64,000 bases of DNA from an uncultured Flavobacteriaceae bacterium (GCA_943789365.1 CALSTV010000001.1:744001-808000), one strand, 5' to 3'; counted from the stretch's first letter, positions 55,401-62,678 are shown. Translations and numbers: made by a program. Notes: generated from the letters alone by a model not told the origin.

Positions 55401-56681
55401 AGTAGTGAAACAGAAGTTGTGGATTGGTTTGATACTGATAAAATAGAAAAAATCACCAACAACCTGCTTTCCAACGCATTTAAATTCACACAAGCCAAAG
55501 GCAAAATAAGCTTTAAAATAATAGTCCCTGAGTTCAAAGACGAGGAACAAAATTATGTAACTCTGGAAATAGAAGACAGTGGTAGCGGTATTCCAGAAGA
55601 TAAAATACCTTATATTTTTAACCGTTTTTATCAAGTAAAAAACTCAGAGAAAAACGCACCTGGTTCTGGAGTTGGTCTGGCATTGACCAAATCTCTTATT
55701 CAATTACACTCTGGTACGATTGAAGTAAAAAGTAAGAAAAAACACGGAACAACTTTCATCGTACAACTTCCACTAGGCAAACAATACAACAATACAGAAC
55801 AAGTGTTGAGTAATTATTTTGACGATAGTGCCATTCATCCAGAACAAAAAACCGAAGAAGCAACTATTGTGTCAAAAGAACAGTTGGAAGATGAAGTACC
55901 AACAGAGAAGAAAAAACCACTTCTTTTGATTGTGGAGGACATGGCTGATATGAGGTCGTTTGTCAAAAGTTTACTTTCGGAAGACTATGAAATATTAGAA
56001 GCAGAAAATGGACTCCAAGGAAAGGAAATAGCACTTGAAGCCATCCCAGACATCATTATATCGGATGTGATGATGCCAAAAATGGACGGAATCGAATTGT
56101 GTAAAGCGTTAAAAACAAACGAACTAACCAGTCATATTCCTGTAATTCTACTGACGGCAAAATCTTCTATTGACAGTCGAATTGAAGGAATTCAAACCGG
56201 TGCAGATGCTTATATCCCAAAACCATTCCATGGAAATTTCCTGAAAGCCAAATTAGAAAACCTACTGAGCATTCGAAAAGTATTGCGAAATAAATATCGA
56301 AATCAGGATACCGTATTACCTTCAGAAGTCGACAACCTGAACGAATTTGATAAAAAGTTTTTAGAAAAGGCCGAAGAGGTCATCGAAAAAAACTTGATGA
56401 ATACTGAGTTTAGTGTAATTGATTTAGGAAATGAACTCGCCTATAGTCGTATGCAATTGTATCGCAAATTGAAATCAATCACAGAACTCTCTGCCAATGA
56501 ATTCATTCGTTCCTATCGTTTGAAAAAAGCGGCAACCCTCTTAAGAACTTCAGATATGAATATCACTGAAATATTGTACGAAGTAGGATTTGGAAACCGT
56601 TCATATTTCACCAAATGCTTCAAACAAGAATTTGATAAAACACCAAAGGAATATCGTACTGACATGAGAAACCCATCCTAA
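52485..56681 (+). CDS. Hybrid two-component sensor/AraC regulator (HTCS)
   Basis: A 1398-residue HTCS protein combining sensor and regulator. The start is a GTG giving MKPLIYIFTILFSFQLFAQ as signal peptide. Reg_prop beta-propeller repeats (many LWIGT/WVGTRGGL-type motifs) run to about residue 700, then Y_Y_Y at about 735-800 and one membrane helix at about 822-845. HisKA follows (TNISHEFKTPLTLI, His near 880), then HATPase (DSGSGIPEDKIPY, GSGVGLAL), a receiver with phospho-Asp near 1194 (ISDVMMPKMDG), and a C-terminal AraC HTH at about 1290-1395. HTCS proteins sense oligosaccharides in the periplasm and switch on polysaccharide-use genes. Its proximity to the sulfatase operon suggests a shared role; target genes are unknown. 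Confidence 0.95.
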   Translation: MKPLIYIFTILFSFQLFAQNKHQILQTNKISFSFSNPKYGLNENSIQAIKQDTDGFMWFGTPNGLYKYDGYNYKIYQNDHTNPYSLSENNVIDLFEDTEGLLWICTDKGLNTFDKTTNRFRNYLNTYSEHYKSAENIRINTITQDGNGTLWLGTSKGLCKVEKKENHYLSFEWIDLKSNNLNQVFKVLISKESDKLFVASNVGIHLVELKQGTKHPKVEHLPILKNSNVYSLFEDQDLQIWIGGTKGLYKLDKNKNYKAENIFPETLHSEVTNIIQDPKGVFWIGTLREGLFQIDIQKKISQQFKKHKKASTSSIRSNDVLDLFIDTSGSLWVGSSRGGLAYLDLYKKDFIHFNNIPFNEESLSDNIINSFLEEDNQEVWIGSFNSGLNKLSFKNGKAVFRNYALNNDDEQRVFSICKDNFGFLWVATRSHGLYRLKLDKDNNIISKHNYTPENTGRNMLTKGIYNLYKDRKGDIWMGSFVGFGLMKFRPEKQGNTLPNVEYYSNISNAPITMSSSKIISIFEDSRGILWVGTRGGLNKIYRNENNIPIKTVQFLRDRNDKNSLSNNNVFTIQEDSNNDLWIGTFGGGISKIIEKEEAGQTITSFQTYKKKQGLSDNSVYGILEDAQKNLWISTNNGISKFNLNKEVFTNYDISDGLQNRNFRKYAYHKGPTGLLYFGGINGFNVFDPAKITNHTTLPKTAIIDFKIFNKTLFETDSTSTEGDLTKSIERTKNIELSYDDKEFSFEFAALHYASPENNKYAYKLEGYDKNWIYTDANRRYATYSNLEHGDYIFKVKSANKDNLWNEEAATLSIKILPPFWKTWWMYLFYLISSVGVLVLFRNIILTKENYNTQIKLEKFEREKIKEVNKIKLQFFTNISHEFKTPLTLILGPLEKLIESDKTDASLKDMLVLMQRNANQLYKLIQQVLEFRKVENNEVELSVSKIDLVAYCKEIVNSFRLLSDKKNIDLQFLSSETEVVDWFDTDKIEKITNNLLSNAFKFTQAKGKISFKIIVPEFKDEEQNYVTLEIEDSGSGIPEDKIPYIFNRFYQVKNSEKNAPGSGVGLALTKSLIQLHSGTIEVKSKKKHGTTFIVQLPLGKQYNNTEQVLSNYFDDSAIHPEQKTEEATIVSKEQLEDEVPTEKKKPLLLIVEDMADMRSFVKSLLSEDYEILEAENGLQGKEIALEAIPDIIISDVMMPKMDGIELCKALKTNELTSHIPVILLTAKSSIDSRIEGIQTGADAYIPKPFHGNFLKAKLENLLSIRKVLRNKYRNQDTVLPSEVDNLNEFDKKFLEKAEEVIEKNLMNTEFSVIDLGNELAYSRMQLYRKLKSITELSANEFIRSYRLKKAATLLRTSDMNITEILYEVGFGNRSYFTKCFKQEFDKTPKEYRTDMRNPS

Positions 56682-56695
56682 GTATTCTAACACTT

Positions 56696-56763
56696 AAAAA
56701 AACACCTCAAGCTAGAAAGGCAAAGGATTACATATCCTTAGTGCGCTCCATTTTGAATATTTC
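56696..56763. repeat. Partial stray copy of the 107-bp hairpin repeat (left edge)
   Basis: AAAAAACACCTCAAG, then a divergent linker, then AAGGATTACATATCCTT and AGTGCGCTCCATTTTGAA. This is the first half of the unit seen nine times at 61632-62611. It lies just behind the hybrid-sensor stop and marks the left edge of the accessory block. Confidence 0.85.
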
Positions 56764-56775
56764 AGAAGGTAATCA

Positions 56776-57231
56776 TTATTTTTTATAACCTATTTTCGTT
56801 CTTGGTTTTCCACTATCCCTATCATTTCTTAATTCATCTAAATAATGAAAAATTAGTTCAATATTATTTTTATAGTTGCCAACTTTTTTTTCAATTTCTT
56901 TTATTCTATATAAGAGTTCACTATTTGCCAACAAGCTTTGTTTAATTTTGGAATACACTCTCATTATTTTAATATTTACAGCTATTGCTTTTTCACTATT
57001 TAAGACACTCGACAGCATTAATATTCCATGTTCGGTAAACACATTTGGCAATTTCCTTCTCCCTCCCCAACTTGAAGTCGCATTTTGCGACTTCAAGTTG
57101 AACCACTCTTCTTTGGTTAGCTGAAACATAAAATCCTCAGGAAAACGATTTGAGTTTGTAAGCTTAACTGCAATTTGATCTACCAATTCATCAATTGTAA
57201 CGTCTGTGATTTGAATTTTTCTTGTAATCAT
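56776..57231 (-). CDS. Chimeric ORF6N protein, 5'-replaced half
   Basis: A 151-residue protein. Residues 1-26 (MITRKIQITDVTIDELVDQI...) are unrelated to ORF6N and look like the start of a small HTH/excisionase-like protein. From SNRFPEDFMFQLTKEEWFNL onward it is ORF6N, including SSWGGRRKLPNVFTEHGILM, and continues with the real ORF6N C-terminus (KIMRVYSKIKQSLLANSELL plus a coiled tail). The first ~60 residues of the domain are missing. It is complementary to the 3'-truncated copy at 61083-61469. ORF6N domains occur in phage antirepressors. It starts 2 nt after the DUF2971 gene. Probably non-functional, or a fusion. Confidence 0.75.
   Translation of the reverse strand: MITRKIQITDVTIDELVDQIAVKLTNSNRFPEDFMFQLTKEEWFNLKSQNATSSWGGRRKLPNVFTEHGILMLSSVLNSEKAIAVNIKIMRVYSKIKQSLLANSELLYRIKEIEKKVGNYKNNIELIFHYLDELRNDRDSGKPRTKIGYKK
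56982..57156. repeat. 175-bp exact direct repeat, left copy
   Basis: Identical base for base to 61112-61286. It is an internal segment of the ORF6N gene, including a GAAGTCGC / GCGACTTC hairpin. The two copies are in the same orientation and flank about 4 kb of accessory genes. Confidence 0.95.
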
Positions 57232-57233
57232 AA

Positions 57234-58028
57234 TTATGTCTTTTCTAAATATTCGAGTATATCGTTTCTTGAATATTTTGTTGATAGTTTCGATTTTTTC
57301 AAAGTCAAGTTATCATAAGTTTTTATTACTTTATTTAATTTTGAAATCGTTTCATCAGAAAAAGAAGGATTAGCAATTAAATATTTGGGTAGTGGAAATT
57401 CTACATCTGTAAAATTAACATCAATGTTTTTTTCAATGATAAATCTATATTCTTTTTCATGTGCATATGAATGATCTTTTAGAAAAAGTGACCTTAAATT
57501 ACAATGTAATTCTGAATTGAATGAACTATTAAGAAAATCTACATACTTGACCTCATCTCCTCCTTTAAAGACAAAACTTAAATCTTTTAAAATATCACGA
57601 ATTACATTCTCTTCATAACCTATAAGAATACCGTTGTGTCTTGCATATAAATTCCACATAGCATTTGATTCTGAATCTGGACTGTTTTCTTCCCCCATAA
57701 ACCAACAAGACATTAAATGACTATTAGAATATTTTATTGATTCAACTAATTGTTCACTTAAATCATCCTTAATGCCATGTAAGGAATTAATATATTTTCT
57801 TGAAGCTTTCTTACTTGAAACTGTTCCTCCAGAAGACTCAACTCTATCTTCGTAATTTCTACTTACAATTATCGCGTCTATTTGATTAACAAGCCCATTA
57901 CCTAAGCCTTCCCATTTATCTTCAAAGTTTACTGGACTATTAAAACGACATATAAAGTTATGATTGCCTTTAACTGTTTTTAAAGATGAAAAAAACCTGT
58001 CTAATGAGATGTATCTATAAAGAATCAT
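57234..58028 (-). CDS. DUF2971 domain protein
   Basis: A 264-residue soluble protein: MILYRYISLDRFFSSL, FNSPVNFEDKWEG and CWFMGEENSPDSESNAMWNL then YARHNGILIGYEENV, which fit DUF2971, a family of unknown biochemistry often found in phage and defence islands. It is very AT-rich compared with the housekeeping genes and sits inside the accessory block. It ends 2 nt before the chimeric ORF6N gene. No catalytic motif is evident to me. Confidence 0.75.
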   Translation of the reverse strand: MILYRYISLDRFFSSLKTVKGNHNFICRFNSPVNFEDKWEGLGNGLVNQIDAIIVSRNYEDRVESSGGTVSSKKASRKYINSLHGIKDDLSEQLVESIKYSNSHLMSCWFMGEENSPDSESNAMWNLYARHNGILIGYEENVIRDILKDLSFVFKGGDEVKYVDFLNSSFNSELHCNLRSLFLKDHSYAHEKEYRFIIEKNIDVNFTDVEFPLPKYLIANPSFSDETISKLNKVIKTYDNLTLKKSKLSTKYSRNDILEYLEKT

Positions 58029-58269
58029 TTTTTTGATAATTTGAAATTATTGGATTAAGGCAATAATAGCTTTTTATTACTATAATTTTAATCAAATATA
58101 ATAAATTAGTAGGGGTCAAATATTTTTTATTAATAAACGAAAACACAAGGGTTTCGGATGTATGAAATGATTAGCTAAATAGAAAAAAACTATTTAGAAA
58201 CATGTATGTAAGCTTCCCTAAAAACCGAACTGTTTAAAAGTAGAAAAATAATGTTAACTTTAAACAGTA

Positions 58270-58539
58270 ATTATAAGAAAAAGTAAATTTTCACCGCAAC
58301 AAATCGCAAAGATTTTGAAGGATTTAGACAATGGTAAGACTGTTGTTGAAATCACAAGAGAACATGGTATTAGTTCCGCTAGTTTTTATAAGTGGCGATC
58401 TAAGTATTGAGGGATGAATGCAAAAGAGCTAAATTGTCTTAAGGAGTTATAAGAAGTAAATCGCAAACTCAAGCAGATGTATGCGAACTTAGCATTAGAT
58501 CATCAAATGGCAAAATAGATTATCGAAAAAAAGCCTTAA
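58270..58539 (+). pseudogene. IS3 orfA remnant
   Basis: Reads as an IS3 OrfA helix-turn-helix protein (KFSPQQIAKILKDLDNGKTV, HGISSASFYKWRSKY) followed by the leucine-zipper part, but with three in-frame stops: TGA after SKY, TAA after LKEL and TAG after QMAK. All are single-base changes from expected codons, so decay is by point mutation. Confidence 0.85.
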
Positions 58540-59159
58540 TGCCTTGCATTAAAAGAACCATAAACGCGTTTACCGTGTTTATAAAGCATTAGGGTTACCT
58601 CTGCGCAGAAAAGTCAAGAAACGCTTACCAGCAAGAGTAAAAGAACCTTTAGAAGTTCCTCAAGAGTTCAATCATACTTGGCGTATGGATTTTGTAACAG
58701 ATACATTAGAAAACAAACGACGTTTTTGAGCATTTAATATCATTGATGATTTTAATAGAGAAGCCTTGCATATTGAAATTGACTATTCATTAACCAGCAA
58801 TCGTATTATCTGGGTATTAAACCATTTAATCAATAAAAAAGGAAAACCTACGTACATCCGTATGGATAATGGTCCTGAGTTTATTGCTCACTTAACAGCT
58901 AACTGGAGTATTATGCAGGGTATTAATCAAATATATTCAGCCCGGGAAACCTACTATAAATGCATTTATAGAACGTTTCAATGGAAGTTACTGAAAAGGC
59001 GTTCTCAATAAATATATTATTGAAAATTTAGAACAGGTTAGAGAACAAACACAAATTTGGATGGATGCCTACAATCACCACCGCCCATATGATGCTTTAG
59101 AAAAAATGTCTCCGACTCAGTTTGCCAAAAAAAACATGTCGCTGCTGGGCTCATTTTAA
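58540..59159 (+). pseudogene. IS3 orfB (DDE transposase) remnant
   Basis: The rve integrase core is recognisable: TWRMDF (first Asp), [10 protein letters not shown] (second Asp) and, after a frameshift near 58950, [11 protein letters not shown] (Glu), then YNHHRPYDALEKMSPTQFA. It has a TGA within the early part, a +1/-1 frameshift and another TGA after GSY. The catalytic residues survive but the protein cannot be made. Confidence 0.88.
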
Positions 59160-59394
59160 AATTGATTGGTTTAAAAATTTATTATGAAGATGAACCAAAT
59201 TATTTTAAAACGTACAAAAGTATATATTTTGGAAAATCTAACAGTTCTATTTAGGGGAAGCTTACATTTATAATCGTTGACCGATTAGTGAACCAAAGTT
59301 ATACTATTTAATCGATTTATTTGATGTTTTAAAAAACAAAAAACCTGTAATTCCCTATATTTCATAGCTTTAGTAATATTTAATATATTTTAAA

Positions 59395-59494
59395 GTGAGC
59401 GCAGAAGGATTGCATATCCTTAGTGCGCTCCATTTTGAAAATAAGCCTTACCAGTGGCTAGCGCCCCTTGTAGTCTTTTCTGTTTCCAAGAACA
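59395..59494. repeat. Stray copy of the 107-bp repeat with tRNA-Arg 3' end
   Basis: Starts GTGAGCGCAGAAGGATT, identical to 17 bp at the 3' end of tRNA-Arg (62678-62694), then ATATCCTTAGTGCGCTCC to form a long hairpin (GAGCGCA...AAGGAT / ATCCTT...TGCGCTC). It continues with the normal unit through GGCTAGCGCCCCTTGTAG and CTTTTCTGTTTCC. Confidence 0.85.
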
Positions 59495-59502
59495 CAAAAC
59501 AA

Positions 59503-60432
59503 TTAATGTTTTAAAGAAGAAAATCTTTTTTCTAATATATTATTATAAGCTTCTTTTAATTCTTCACTTAAAAATGAATTTTCTATCCAATTCTTAGCTA
59601 ATTTTTGTTTTTTATCAAATCGTTTAAATACCCCTACTATCTGTTTTTCTGTTAACAGCAATGACTCACCTAACTCTATAAAATGTTTTTTTTGAAAACC
59701 ACTCTTTTTACCCTGTAGCGTCAATGCCATTTCTTCTTTATCCTCTGGATTTACTATGGATACATTTAACAAATCATAAGCAGGTGCTAGCTTCCAATCA
59801 CCTTTACTTTCAATCATAGAAAAATTCTTCAAATGCATATCGTTATTCCCTGTTAAATAACAGAAAATAACCAATTCAAAAAAGAACAACTTATCTAATT
59901 GTGTATTCGCTGCATAACTATGTAACGCTTTTCCTATTCGCTCTACAGAGCTTCTATACTTGTCGAAAGCTTCCGTAATTTGAAATAAATCTAACATATG
60001 TATTTTACCACCATCCTTAGACCTATCAATTCTTTTAGTAATATATGATAGCTCTCCTGATTTCAGCCGAATCAAGCTGGAAGGTACAACTTGAATTCCA
60101 AAAGCTTCTGCAATTCGCATGGTTACATGTTCATTCTCTGGCATTTCTGCGTATTCTATATTAGGTGGTTTAAATATATAATTTCCTCCCAATGCTCCAA
60201 CAACTGTCAAGCGTGATGTTCCATGATTAAAGTCCATTGATAATTTAGGTTGTACACCTGGAACCGAAATACTTCTTTGTATGGTATCTTTTGCCAAATA
60301 CTCCATATCACTCAAAGAATAATTTAAGTCAGGAACTAGTTCTGTTCCGAAAAACTGAAGACTGCAAGACCTATGAAAATCAATTTCATCCTCCTTCAAC
60401 TTTTTGTAACAGTACAAACATTTATTCATCAT
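59503..60432 (-). CDS. HipT-like kinase toxin (HipA C-terminal lobe only)
   Basis: A 309-residue HipA-fold Ser/Thr kinase lacking N-terminal subdomain 1. It has a CxxC N-terminus (CLYCYKKL), a Gly-rich loop with RSISVPGVQPKLSM, the catalytic loop GNNDMHLKNF and the metal loop APAYDLLN. In the known HipBST system the short kinase HipT has an SIS motif in that loop that is autophosphorylated, and it is inhibited by separate HipS. Here SIS is visible. It overlaps the upstream HipS-like gene by 11 nt. The kinase target, a tRNA synthetase in known cases, is unknown. Confidence 0.85.
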   Translation of the reverse strand: MMNKCLYCYKKLKEDEIDFHRSCSLQFFGTELVPDLNYSLSDMEYLAKDTIQRSISVPGVQPKLSMDFNHGTSRLTVVGALGGNYIFKPPNIEYAEMPENEHVTMRIAEAFGIQVVPSSLIRLKSGELSYITKRIDRSKDGGKIHMLDLFQITEAFDKYRSSVERIGKALHSYAANTQLDKLFFFELVIFCYLTGNNDMHLKNFSMIESKGDWKLAPAYDLLNVSIVNPEDKEEMALTLQGKKSGFQKKHFIELGESLLLTEKQIVGVFKRFDKKQKLAKNWIENSFLSEELKEAYNNILEKRFSSLKH

Positions 60433-60757
60433 CTTCTTGTTTTAATGGATGTACACTAACCGCTCCAATGCAATTATGACAACAAGCCAATAAAAGCCCC
60501 ATCCTATCGTTTGAATTAATTTTCCAATTTTTCGTTGCTATATCCAACAACCAACCTTCTGGAATTAAGCCTTCAAAAAAAGGAAACAATCGTTTTTCTT
60601 TATAAATAGTGGATTTTACTGGAAACGAAAAAGAAATAAACTGCTTAGGATAGTTTTTAATATAATTTTGACTGTATTCAAAAGTATACTCTCCATGATC
60701 TGTTTCAGTTAAAACTCCTGCTTGTATATCTCCGTATAGAATTTGAGCTTGTCTCAT
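60422..60757 (-). CDS. HipS-like protein (HipA N-terminal subdomain 1)
   Basis: A 111-residue protein: AQILYGDIQAGVLTETDHGE, YIKNYPKQFISFSFPV and FPFFEGLIPEGWLLDIATK are the HipA N-terminal subdomain. It is a separate gene between a HipB-like regulator (4-nt overlap) and the kinase (11-nt overlap). In the characterised tripartite system the equivalent protein, not HipB, neutralises the toxin. That role is inferred here. Confidence 0.85.
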   Translation of the reverse strand: MRQAQILYGDIQAGVLTETDHGEYTFEYSQNYIKNYPKQFISFSFPVKSTIYKEKRLFPFFEGLIPEGWLLDIATKNWKINSNDRMGLLLACCHNCIGAVSVHPLKQEDDE

Positions 60758-60951
60758 TTATTAACTTTTTTAAGAGGAGCTAACTCATGTCCGAACATAG
60801 CTAAAACTAAATTAACTTTATCCATATTTAAATTTGTTTTGCCCTGTTCAATTTTACGAATTACTGTTAAAGCAACTCCTACCCTATCTGCAAATTCTTC
60901 CTGAGTCAATCCCGACTCTTTCCTTTTTTCTTTTACAAAACCTGAAATCAT
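60754..60951 (-). CDS. HipB-like XRE regulator
   Basis: A 65-residue helix-turn-helix protein (KRKESGLTQEEFADRVGVAL then IRKIEQGKTNLNMDKVNLVL). It is shorter than E. coli HipB and is essentially just the HTH. First gene of a three-gene overlapping operon, it probably represses its own promoter. The ~130 bp upstream has repeated TATATG/TATGTAAA words (60957-61055) that could be its operators. Confidence 0.85.
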   Translation of the reverse strand: MISGFVKEKRKESGLTQEEFADRVGVALTVIRKIEQGKTNLNMDKVNLVLAMFGHELAPLKKVNK

Positions 60952-60956
60952 AATTA

Positions 60957-61055
60957 TATGTTTTTAAATATAATACCACACAAAGATAGCTAATTATATG
61001 TAAATAAATATAAAACCATATGTAAACAGATAAAATATATGTGAAAACATATAAA
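60957..61055. promoter_or_regulatory. Repeated TATATG/ATATGT words upstream of hipB-like gene
   Basis: Several spaced copies of the word ATATGT(A/T)/(A)CATATG-like sequence (ATTATATGTTTTTA, ATTATATGTAAATA, CATATGTAAACA, ATATATGTGAAAACATATA). This is a likely operator cluster for the HTH protein, although AT-richness could produce some by chance. Confidence 0.45.
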
Positions 61056-61082
61056 AAAGCAACTTAACATAACAAGTAAATT

Positions 61083-61469
61083 TTATGATACCTGTTGCAG
61101 GTAATTGTCAACTATTGCTTTTTCACTATTTAAGACACTCGACAGCATTAATATTCCATGTTCGGTAAACACATTTGGCAATTTCCTTCTCCCTCCCCAA
61201 CTTGAAGTCGCATTTTGCGACTTCAAGTTGAACCACTCTTCTTTGGTTAGCTGAAACATAAAATCCTCAGGAAAACGATTTGAGTTCCTTTTTATTTGCT
61301 CATTTATTCTCTTCGTATCAACCTCATACAGTACTGCCAAATCACTATCCAACATCACTTTTTTACCTCTTATAAGTAATATTTTTTCATTTATGATTTC
61401 AGCTGAAACATGGGCTGACTCCGATTCATTTTGAATTTCTAAAGAGTTTTTTCCGGTTGTGTTCTTCAT
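61083..61469 (-). CDS. ORF6N protein, 3'-truncated half
   Basis: A 128-residue protein with the true ORF6N N-terminus (EIINEKILLIRGKKVMLDSD, LAVLYEVDTKRINEQIKRN) and the shared segment SNRFPEDF to LNSEKAI. It then departs into VDNYLQQVS and a stop. The lost C-terminal part is present on the copy at 56776-57231. ORF6N domains of this RGKKVMLDSDLAVLYEV type occur in phage and plasmid proteins. Joining the two halves through the shared 175 bp recreates one normal gene. Confidence 0.8.
   Translation of the reverse strand: MKNTTGKNSLEIQNESESAHVSAEIINEKILLIRGKKVMLDSDLAVLYEVDTKRINEQIKRNSNRFPEDFMFQLTKEEWFNLKSQNATSSWGGRRKLPNVFTEHGILMLSSVLNSEKAIVDNYLQQVS
61112..61286. repeat. 175-bp exact direct repeat, right copy
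   Basis: Identical to 56982-57156. The flanks diverge at once on both sides, as expected for a recombination or duplication boundary. Confidence 0.95.
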
Positions 61470-61631
61470 AGCAAGTTATCAGAATCACTAAATTTATAAA
61501 AACACACCAGGTAGTCAGTAAAATATTTTGGTTTTAACATTGTCTGTACAACCAATTAACCCCAAAAAAAAGAGAACTCATGTATATTTGGTTTTGGCTA
61601 GAAAATATAGGTTTCATTTTTTTCTTTCCGT

Positions 61632-62611
61632 TCCAAAAAACACTTCAAGTAAACAAGAAGGATTACATATCCTTAGTGCGCTCCATTTTGAAAATTAGCC
61701 TTACAAGTGGCTAGCACCCCTTGTAGTCTTTTCTGTTTCCAAAAAACACTTCAAAGTAAACAAGAAGGATTACATATCCTTAGTGCGCTCCATTTTGAAA
61801 ATTAGCCTTACAAGTGGCTAGCGCCCCTTGTAGTCTTTTCTGTTTCCAAAAAACACTTCAAAGTAAACAAGAAGGATTACATATCCTTAGTGCGCTCCAT
61901 TTTGAAAATTAGCCTTACAAGTGGCTAGCGCCCCTTGTAGTCTTTTCTGTTTCCAAAAAACACTTCAAAGTAAACAAGAAGGATTACATATCCTTAGTGC
62001 GCTCCATTTTGAAAATTAGCCTTACAAGTGGCTAGCGCCCCTTGTAGTCTTTTCTGTTTCCAAAAAACACTTCAAAGTAAACAAGAAGGATTACATATCC
62101 TTAGTGCGCTCCATTTTGAAAATTAGCCTTACAAGTGGCTAGCGCCCCTTGTAGTCTTTTCTGTTTCCAAAAAACACTTCAAAGTAAACAAGAAGGATTA
62201 CATATCCTTAGTGCGCTCCATTTTGAAAATTAGCCTTACAAGTGGCTAGCGCCCCTTGTAGTCTTTTCTGTTTCCAAAAAACACTTCAAAGTAAACAAGA
62301 AGGATTACATATCCTTAGTGCGCTCCATTTTGAAAATTAGCCTTACAAGTGGCTAGCGCCCCTTGTAGTCTTTTCTGTTTCCAAAAAACACTTCAAAGTA
62401 AACAAGAAGGATTACATATCCTTAGTGCGCTCCATTTTGAAAATTAGCCTTACAAGTGGCTAGCGCCCCTTGTAGTCTTTTCTGTTTCCAAAAAACACTT
62501 CAAAGTAAACAAGAAGGATTACATATCCTTAGTGCGCTCCATTTTGAAAATTAGCCTTACAAGTGGCTAGCGCCCCTTGTAGTCTTTTCTGTTTCCAAAA
62601 AACACTTCAAG
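61632..62611. repeat. Nine-copy tandem array of a 107-bp hairpin unit
   Basis: Each unit runs CCAAAAAACACTTCAAAG, then an AAGGAT-tac-ATATCCTT hairpin, TAGTGCGCTCCATTTTG, and a second hairpin ACAAGTGG-ctagcg-CCCCTTGT, then CTTTTCTGTTT. Period is exactly 107 except between copies 1 and 2 (106). Copy 1 differs by one missing A and one G-to-A change; the others look identical to the eye. No open frame, and no spacers, so it is not a CRISPR. Confidence 0.95.
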
Positions 62612-62641
62612 CAAGCTTGGTGTTTTTTGGAAACAGAAAAG
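62584..62641. repeat. 22-bp perfect inverted repeat at the array end
   Basis: CTTTTCTGTTTCCAAAAAACAC (62584-62605) pairs with its complement at 62620-62641. A further CAAGC-aa-GCTTG lies in the loop. The last array unit therefore meets an inverted piece of the same sequence beside tRNA-Arg. Confidence 0.85.
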
Positions 62642-62669
62642 CCTTACAAATCATAGATTTGTAAGGCTT
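62639..62669 (-). terminator. Terminator of the tRNA operon
   Basis: AAGCCTTACAAAT - catag - ATTTGTAAGGCTT, a 13-bp perfect stem. On the minus strand it lies about 10 nt past the tRNA-Arg 3' end and is followed by TTTTCTG. Confidence 0.75.
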
Positions 62670-62678
62670 ATTTATCTG

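Larger units (their letters stand above)
58207..59266 (+). mobile_element. Decayed IS3-family insertion sequence
   Basis: Terminal inverted repeats TGTAAGCTTCCCTAAAAACC (58207 onward) and TGTAAGCTTCCCCTAAATAG (complement, ending at 59266) continue into a shared GAACTGTT. Inside are remnants of orfA and orfB. I see no clear target-site duplication. The gaps on both sides (58029-58206 and 59267-59394) contain no gene. Confidence 0.85.

Noticed and set aside
58195..59275. Target-site duplication around the IS3 remnant
   Set aside because: The bases outside the inverted repeats (ending ATGTA on the left, starting TTTAT on the right) show no convincing 3-5 bp direct repeat; it may have decayed.
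61632..62611. CRISPR array
   Set aside because: The whole 107-bp period is repeated, with no variable spacers, and no cas genes are near. It is a simple tandem array.
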